Assembly: GCF_001591585.1 (NCBI RefSeq)
Contig: NZ_BCVE01000006.1
Location: 227,760-291,759, forward strand
Length of the DNA: 64,000 bases
From: Niallia circulans NBRC 13626
Lineage (GTDB): Bacteria; Bacillota; Bacilli; Bacillales; Cytobacillaceae
Reading direction: 5' to 3'
The first letter of the stretch is position 1. Each line of letters begins with the position of its first letter. Positions 59,128-64,000 of this stretch are shown here, piece after piece. The translations under genes and the position numbers were made by a program. The notes beneath the pieces were generated by a model. The model was given only the letters and a program-made list of their open reading frames with translations. It was not told the origin of the DNA and did no database searches.

Positions 59128-60909
59128 TCATTCATTCGTTAACGCTAAAAATTCTTCTACATCCTTAATACAAAGATCTATGGCACTATTCCAGAAATCC
59201 TCTTTTGTTAAATCAATTTGAAGGTGCTTAAATGCCAATTCTTCTACTGTCATGCTTGCTGTATCTCTTAATAGGGCAATGTATTTCTCTTCATAGCCTT
59301 TTCCTTCATCCAATGCTTTTGCATAGATTCCAAGTGAAAATAGAAAACCAAATGTATAAGGGAAATTATAAAAAGGTACACCTGTAATATAAAAATGCAA
59401 TTTTGAGCCCCAGAAAGAAGGATGATATTCATCTAAAGCGTCCCCATATGCTTCTTTTTGTGCGTTAAGCATTAACATATTTAATTGCTCTTTTGAAATT
59501 AATCCATTTTGACGTTCTTCATAAAATCTTGTTTCAAAAAGAAAACGAGCATGAATATTCATTAACAATGCTATAGATCGCTGAATTTTATCTTCTAATA
59601 AGACCAGCTTTTCATCCTCTGATGATGCAGCCTTTAATGCTGCATCTGATACTATCATTTCCGCAAATGTAGACGCTGTTTCTGCCACATTCATTGCATA
59701 ATTTCTATTTAATGTGTGCATATCCCGCATAGCGTATGTATGAAAACCGTGGCCCAATTCATGGGCTAAAGTTGAAACATTTGACGGCGTACCAGAATAC
59801 GTCATAAAAATGCGTGACTGAGCACTTTCAGGGAAATAGGTGTGAAAGCCCCCTGGCCTTTTCCCTTTTCTATCTTCTGCTTCAATCCATCTCTCTTCGA
59901 ACGCTTTCTTTGCGAATCCTGACATTTCCGTACCAAATTGCTCGAAATGTTTAATAATAAATTCGGCACCTTCTTGGTAAGACATTTTTGTTTCTATTTT
60001 ACCAAGAGGAGCATCCAGATCATACCAGCTTAATTTTTCTAATCCTAACAATTTAGCTTTTCTATTTAAAAATTGTACAAATGGCTGTTTTTTCTTTGAA
60101 ATTGCATTCCACATTGCCTGCAATGTTTCTTCTTGCATCCGATTAATCGCTAACGGTTCTTTTAAGAAATTAGTCCAGCCTCTCATCCCATAAACATTTA
60201 ATCGGAAACCAGCTAAATGGTTTAATGTTTTGGCAAGAATTTCCCCATTTGCGTCCCATGCTTTTTCCCATTCTCTAAACACCTTTTTTCTAACTGCGCG
60301 TTCAGGATTTGAAAATTTATTGGCAGCTTGTCCAACGGAGAGATTTTCTTCATCAAAAGGAATCTGAATTTTCCCAACGACGGTATCATACATTTGGCCC
60401 CAGCCATAATAGCCATCAACACTTAATTTATTTATCAATGTTTCTTCTTCTTCAGATAATTTTTCTTTAGCAGCCGCTCTTCTTTCTGACAGCACAAAAT
60501 AAAGTTCTTCTAGATTATTTCCTTTAAATAAGGAATCCCATTCCATATCACTATATAAGGATAATTTCCCATCAAGAACCGTTAACACATTTTGAAACAC
60601 AGCACTTAATTCAGTTACTCTACCTCTTAATGTACTTGCTCCTTTATCCTCCATATTCTGCGCCTCTAAACAGCTGACAAAAGCACCTGCTTGTCTTACT
60701 TTTTTTACGACAACTTCAAACTGATTCACAATTTGCTGCAAAGAATCTTTGTCCGTCTCCTGTAATGGCTCATACTTATGTACATATGCTGATAATTTTT
60801 CGATTTCATCCATTGACATAGCTAAATGCTCTCTAAACTCTTGAGAATTACTTCCTCCAGGAAATAAACCCTCTAAATCCCATGTAGCTTGATATTCTTC
60901 TATCTTCAC
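59128..60909 (-). CDS. pepF: Oligoendopeptidase F (M3B family)
   Basis: 593 residues. The zinc motif HELGHGFH (HExxH) lies around 388-395, with the downstream Glu ligand in NVAETASTFAE. It is cytosolic with no signal peptide and cleaves short peptides. The gene stands alone on the minus strand between pssA and the YjcZ-like gene. Bacillus genomes often have several pepF paralogues, so the exact orthologue is uncertain. Confidence 0.93.
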   Translation of the reverse strand: MKIEEYQATWDLEGLFPGGSNSQEFREHLAMSMDEIEKLSAYVHKYEPLQETDKDSLQQIVNQFEVVVKKVRQAGAFVSCLEAQNMEDKGASTLRGRVTELSAVFQNVLTVLDGKLSLYSDMEWDSLFKGNNLEELYFVLSERRAAAKEKLSEEEETLINKLSVDGYYGWGQMYDTVVGKIQIPFDEENLSVGQAANKFSNPERAVRKKVFREWEKAWDANGEILAKTLNHLAGFRLNVYGMRGWTNFLKEPLAINRMQEETLQAMWNAISKKKQPFVQFLNRKAKLLGLEKLSWYDLDAPLGKIETKMSYQEGAEFIIKHFEQFGTEMSGFAKKAFEERWIEAEDRKGKRPGGFHTYFPESAQSRIFMTYSGTPSNVSTLAHELGHGFHTYAMRDMHTLNRNYAMNVAETASTFAEMIVSDAALKAASSEDEKLVLLEDKIQRSIALLMNIHARFLFETRFYEERQNGLISKEQLNMLMLNAQKEAYGDALDEYHPSFWGSKLHFYITGVPFYNFPYTFGFLFSLGIYAKALDEGKGYEEKYIALLRDTASMTVEELAFKHLQIDLTKEDFWNSAIDLCIKDVEEFLALTNE

Positions 60910-61013
60910 TTTTCTCCACTCCTTTCACTGCTACTACTATGTCATTATAGTTTGACTATCGAAATATTTCCATTCTTTCTGTAAAAATAGTAAAATATTT
61001 CTGATAACAAAAG

Positions 61014-61052
61014 AAAAAGCATCGTTATCTTAAAAAGATACATGATGCTAGA
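61014..61052 (-). terminator. Terminator of the YjcZ-like gene
   Basis: Transcript stem AGCATC..ATCTT / AAGAT..GATGCT with small internal mismatches, then TTTTTCTTTT. The remaining gap to pepF holds nothing else. Confidence 0.8.
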
Positions 61053-61145
61053 GTCGATATGAAGCAGCTTGCTTGTATTGTCCATTATTTCATCAGCAAT
61101 CACTATATTTACTATTCCAACATCTAAATTTTTTTTCTATTTCCC

Positions 61146-61346
61146 TTAGCGATAAAAACTACCAAATGCCCAAAAACCCCAAAATAAAATGATAACAATA
61201 AAAAGAATGATTAAAAATGCGTACCAGAAACCACCATATACACCGCCATAAGCAGGATAAGGGGCACCATAGCCAAATGGTGCAGGTCCCATTCCACCAA
61301 GCGGAACAGCTGCTGGTACTTGGTTTGGGTATCCATAACCAGCCAT
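61146..61346 (-). CDS. Small Gly/Tyr/Pro-rich membrane protein, YjcZ-like
   Basis: 66 residues: a Gly/Pro/Tyr-rich N-terminal half (PAYGGVYGGFWYA) and one C-terminal TM (about 43-60). This layout fits the YjcZ-type small sporulation proteins of Bacillus, although the tail (FWGFWAFGSFYR) differs from the usual one. GAGGAGAATAA SD. It sits near cwlC and sigK, so a late sporulation role is plausible but unproven. Confidence 0.6.
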   Translation of the reverse strand: MAGYGYPNQVPAAVPLGGMGPAPFGYGAPYPAYGGVYGGFWYAFLIILFIVIILFWGFWAFGSFYR

Positions 61347-61467
61347 TTATTCTCCTCCTCTCTTTCTATAAAATATTCTTAATTTGTTGTGAATGTTTTA
61401 GGCAATTGTCCCGTTTCTAACTTTTTCCTATATATCCACTAATTATTTAAAAATGTTATTTCTCTTT

Positions 61468-62232
61468 CTAAGGAGATATAAACGTATGAAATCCAGCTTC
61501 CTTCGCTTTTTCTGCTAAACGCTCCGCATTCGTTCTATTACTAAATGCACCGATTTGTACTTTAAACAGATTGTTTTGAAATAAAATAGCTGTATCAAAT
61601 CCCTTTTCAGCTGCTTCCATTGCTTTTTTTTCTGCGTTTTCCTTTTCCTTAAATGCTCCAATTTGTACACGATAGATTGGTGATTGACTTTTCTTCTTCT
61701 GCAGAGAAAAGGCCGTTTCTAATCCTTGGACATGCCCTCTTGCAATCTTCGTAATAAAATTACTATCTTTTAGCTGATTCGCATCTGCTACTGTATCAAT
61801 GAACCCATTTTCTGTTAACAAAGCAGGCATGATTGTTTCTCTTAATACGTGAAAATTTGCTTTTTTCTTTCCTCTATCATTAAATCCTGTCTCATCTATA
61901 ACTACCTTATGAATATCATTCTGATAAGTGGTCGTAGGTGCGCCAACTCCCGGATAAATATAACTTTCGAAGCCATTACCCCCACCAGCATTTACATGAA
62001 TAGAAAGATAAAAATCAGCATTCCAGTTATTGGCAGTTTTCACTCTTGCGGGTAAACTTACAGTTGAATCATTATTGCGACTCATCCGAATTTCCACATC
62101 TTCATATTCATTCAGAAGAAAACTTCTAACCTGTCGGGCAATACTTAAGGTAATATTTTTTTCTTGCAGCCCATTTCCAACTGCACCAGAATCTGAACCA
62201 CCATGACCAGGATCGATAAAAATTTTAACCAT
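61468..62232 (-). CDS. cwlC: N-acetylmuramoyl-L-alanine amidase CwlC (mother-cell lysis)
   Basis: 254 residues from ATG 62232 (SD AAAGGTGGTG); a GTG four codons earlier overlaps the SD. Amidase_3 domain (1-178) with the zinc/catalytic set IDPGHGG, LQEKNITL, SIHVNAGGG and LLTENGFID. Two SPOR repeats follow (YRVQIGAF at about 187, FKVQIGAF at about 223). Length and sequence pattern match B. subtilis CwlC, a sigma-K-dependent enzyme that lyses the mother cell. No signal peptide, as in CwlC. A hairpin covers its SD. Confidence 0.93.
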   Translation of the reverse strand: MVKIFIDPGHGGSDSGAVGNGLQEKNITLSIARQVRSFLLNEYEDVEIRMSRNNDSTVSLPARVKTANNWNADFYLSIHVNAGGGNGFESYIYPGVGAPTTTYQNDIHKVVIDETGFNDRGKKKANFHVLRETIMPALLTENGFIDTVADANQLKDSNFITKIARGHVQGLETAFSLQKKKSQSPIYRVQIGAFKEKENAEKKAMEAAEKGFDTAILFQNNLFKVQIGAFSNRTNAERLAEKAKEAGFHTFISP

Positions 62233-62238
62233 GCTTTT

Positions 62239-62270
62239 CACCACCTTTCTAATAGTATAGATAGGTGGTG
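62239..62270 (-). promoter_or_regulatory. SD-sequestering inverted repeat before cwlC
   Basis: In the transcript CACCACCT (62263-62270) is perfectly complementary to AGGTGGTG (62239-62246), the cwlC SD, with a 16-nt loop. Whether the transcript starts upstream of it is not known. Confidence 0.5.
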
Positions 62271-62395
62271 AAAATTCGCTTGTTTAAAAGCCTATATATC
62301 GAATGTTAGATCTACCCCTATTATCTCCGGGAAACTGCTTGCATAATAGGCAGAGCTGAAAAGATAGATAATTTTTCTCTCTTGATTTACTTCTT

Positions 62396-62851
62396 TTATG
62401 AAAAGATAATACTCTCTCTTTCTGTATTCTCGATAAATTTCACCTCATGAATGGAATCATTTTCATCACAATAATATATGGACTTACTGATAATGGAATT
62501 CTCATCTTCTCCAAAACTAAAAAACACGATAAATTTAACCATTCCTTTTTGCAGACCTTCTATGTCGATGCTGTCATTTTCAGCAGTAAATTGATATGGT
62601 GTTTTTAAACCCAAGTCAAATCTCCAAACTTCATTGTTATATAATTCCCCACTTACTACTTCATGCTTCATCGTTAAATAGGAGTTGATATCAGCTTTTT
62701 TTTGCATACTTCTTACCGTATCTTTTAGCTCAGAAATGGAAATTTCGGCACCCTCTTGATATGCAACACCCTGCAAATCATCTATATTAGGAATGGGCCA
62801 GAAATTGTTAATAAAGGATATCAATAATGTAATGAATAGTATATGTCTCAT
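62396..62851 (-). CDS. Unidentified exported protein
   Basis: 151 residues from ATG 62851. The N-terminal hydrophobic segment (about 3-18) is a likely signal or anchor without a lipobox Cys. The rest is acidic with beta-type spacing (VWRFDLGLKTPYQF, GMVKFIVFFSFGEDENS). I do not recognise a family. The SD is weak for any start. Located between cwlC and sigK. Confidence 0.6.
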   Translation of the reverse strand: MRHILFITLLISFINNFWPIPNIDDLQGVAYQEGAEISISELKDTVRSMQKKADINSYLTMKHEVVSGELYNNEVWRFDLGLKTPYQFTAENDSIDIEGLQKGMVKFIVFFSFGEDENSIISKSIYYCDENDSIHEVKFIENTERESIIFS

Positions 62852-63162
62852 AAACACAGGTCTTCAACCCCTTCGATAAACTTTAATCTTTTCTGCTTTG
62901 CAGCATCTTTATATTTCATGTATATTACAAATGTTATAAAACATTTACAAGAAGTGAAAATTTTTGTGAGACATTTTTTGCATTCTAAGTTTGTTAATGT
63001 TCCCTTCTCATTATAAAAAAAGGAAGGCCTGTACCTTTCTAACGATATGATTTACCCACTCCAAAAATGATTAAATTTTCCAATTATGCAGTCATTCCCC
63101 CTTTTCTTATTCGCATACTTCTAAAGGACATGCATACAATGTATGGAAGGAGGAGAGACAAA
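62852..63162 (+). promoter_or_regulatory. Gap with candidate sigma-E-type promoter for the 63163 gene
   Basis: About 310 bp with no gene. CATACAAT at 63133-63140 matches the sigma-E -10 and sits in a CATACA-A-TGTATG palindrome. A weak GCATAC-like -35 lies about 14 bp upstream (63111). The start site would fall at the SD AAGGAGG, which is tight, so this is tentative. A weak minus-strand hairpin lies near 63025-63045. Confidence 0.3.
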
Positions 63163-63483
63163 ATGAAAAAGATCTCTTTAATATCCATTATCATTCTATT
63201 GGGTTTTATTGCTTACATAGAAACACCAACCGCAAAAATTAACAAAAATAATGTTCTCTTTTACGGAGCTATAAAGGAAGAGCAAGAAGTTAGCAGTAAT
63301 GGAGATGAAATATTTGGAGCTCCGGATCTTGAATATAAATTAGAAGAAACAAAAGAAGAAGATGGGTTTATAGTGGAAGTTTACCGTGAATATGAAATTT
63401 ATAAAAATCGGCAAGGCGAAGTTGTAAAAACGGTAGCAACCGACAATACAGAATCCCTTCATTACGCAAAATATAAAAGATAG
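63163..63483 (+). CDS. Unidentified small secreted protein
   Basis: 106 residues from ATG 63163 (SD AAGGAGGAG). N-terminal signal-type segment MKKISLISIIILLGFIAYI, then an acidic body (EIFGAPDLEYKLEETKEEDG, VEVYREYEIYKNRQGEVVKT). No Cys and no recognised domain. It is on the opposite strand from its neighbours and convergent with sigK. Function unknown; the sporulation neighbourhood suggests but does not show a spore role. Confidence 0.65.
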   Translation: MKKISLISIIILLGFIAYIETPTAKINKNNVLFYGAIKEEQEVSSNGDEIFGAPDLEYKLEETKEEDGFIVEVYREYEIYKNRQGEVVKTVATDNTESLHYAKYKR

Positions 63484-63485
63484 AA

Positions 63486-63520
63486 AAAGCCGCTTAGTCA
63501 ACCTTAAAAAACTAAGCGAC
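63486..63520 (-). terminator. Terminator of sigK
   Basis: On the minus transcript AGTCGCTTAGT pairs with ACTAAGCGGCT (one G-U), then TTTTTC. It lies about 100 nt after the sigK stop; the plus strand lacks a U-run. Confidence 0.75.
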
Positions 63521-63620
63521 TAAGCTGCTCTTCTATCCTTTAAATACGTTATCGATGTGTCTATATAAAACGATTTCCTCATAAGAATGCAAATCTATAG
63601 AACATCCTTATGTAAAGTTT

Positions 63621-64000
63621 TTATTCATTTTTCCGCTTTTTTTCCTTTTCTGCTCGATAAAATTCATGGAACATTTTCATTAATGCTCTTTTCTCTATTC
63701 TTGAAACATAGCTTCTTGAAATCCCTAATTCTTTTGCAATTTCTCGTTGCGTCTTTTCCTTCTTTAAATCTAGACCAAACCTGCCGATGATTACTTCTTT
63801 TTCTCTTTCATCTAAAACATCAATATATTCCTTTACTTTCTCAAGCTCCATATTCAACTGAATCGTATTGACAACATCTTCCGATTCTGATTTTAGAACA
63901 TCAATAAGACTAATTTCATTCCCCTCTTTATCCTGACCAATTGGATCATGCAGGGAAACATCCTTTTTGGTTTTTTTCAAAGCTCTCAGGTGCATAAGGA
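63621..64000 (-). CDS. sigK: RNA polymerase sigma-K factor, 3' part (5' end outside window)
   Basis: About 126 C-terminal residues. [32 protein letters not shown] and regions 3-4 ([38 protein letters not shown]) match SigK, the late mother-cell sigma factor. The frame stays open to the window edge (Leu codon CTT before the ATG at 63995), so this is the part of sigK encoded by spoIIIC in B. subtilis. Whether it is joined to its N-terminal half or split by a skin-like element cannot be seen. Its target cwlC is nearby. Confidence 0.93.
   Translation of the reverse strand, partial: LMHLRALKKTKKDVSLHDPIGQDKEGNEISLIDVLKSESEDVVNTIQLNMELEKVKEYIDVLDEREKEVIIGRFGLDLKKEKTQREIAKELGISRSYVSRIEKRALMKMFHEFYRAEKEKKRKNE

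Overview
The window is AT-rich chromosomal DNA from an endospore-forming member of the Bacillaceae. Gene content and order follow the Bacillus subtilis yqfP(ispH)-to-sigK segment closely, and protein motifs match Bacillus orthologues (SigA, DnaG, CcpN, FloA, HrcA, Gpr, CwlC, SigK). The genus cannot be fixed from this window; a Niallia/Bacillus-like organism is a guess. I see no rRNA, tRNA, IS element, prophage or CRISPR array. Most genes are on the minus strand.

Layout. 1-471: end of ispH on the plus strand, then an array of ~52-bp hairpin repeats between two convergent terminators. 471-8321: yqfO-trmK, an unidentified membrane protein where B. subtilis has cccA, the macromolecular synthesis operon yqxD-dnaG-sigA, and yqfL-ccpN. 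8529-11806: glyQ-glyS behind a glycine T-box leader and a strong promoter. 11857-20543: recO-yqzL-era-cdd, dgkA-ybeY-pgpH, then phoH-yqfD-yqfC. 20774-24516: the sigma-W-type operon yqeZ-floA-(yqfB position), then yqeY and rpsU. 24847-31370: yqeW (+), an added block with a heterodimeric ABC exporter, a divergent AraC regulator, and deoC. 31504-42934: mtaB-rsmE-prmA-dnaJ-dnaK-grpE-hrcA behind CIRCE, then hemW and lepA. 43037-46301: yqxA, gpr, rpsT (+), holA. 46766-51448: competence genes comEC-comEB-comEA with comER divergent. 51674-56714: yqeM-rsfS-yqeK-nadD-yhbY-aroE-yqeH-yqeG. 56715-57434: a DnaA-box cluster and sda. 57516-64000: psd/pssA, pepF, a YjcZ-like protein, cwlC, two unidentified exported proteins, and the 3' part of sigK.

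Functional themes: transcription and replication start (sigA, dnaG, sda), tRNA charging and modification (glyQS, trmK, mtaB), ribosome assembly (era, ybeY, yqeH, yhbY, rsfS, lepA, rsmE, prmA), heat shock (hrcA operon), membrane stress (yqeZ-floA), DNA uptake (comE), and sporulation/germination (yqfC-yqfD, gpr, cwlC, sigK).

Main unusual points: ccpN has no ATG/GTG/TTG start in its conserved frame, and an ATC sits at the right distance from a strong Shine-Dalgarno (SD). The pgpH leader has two mutually exclusive hairpins, one terminator-like and one over the SD. spoIIP is missing from between gpr and yqxA, where a long hairpin lies instead. The ABC exporter has a possible coupled upstream ORF. 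The cwlC SD lies in an 8-bp inverted repeat. All functional calls come from sequence reading and remembered family knowledge; no database search was run.
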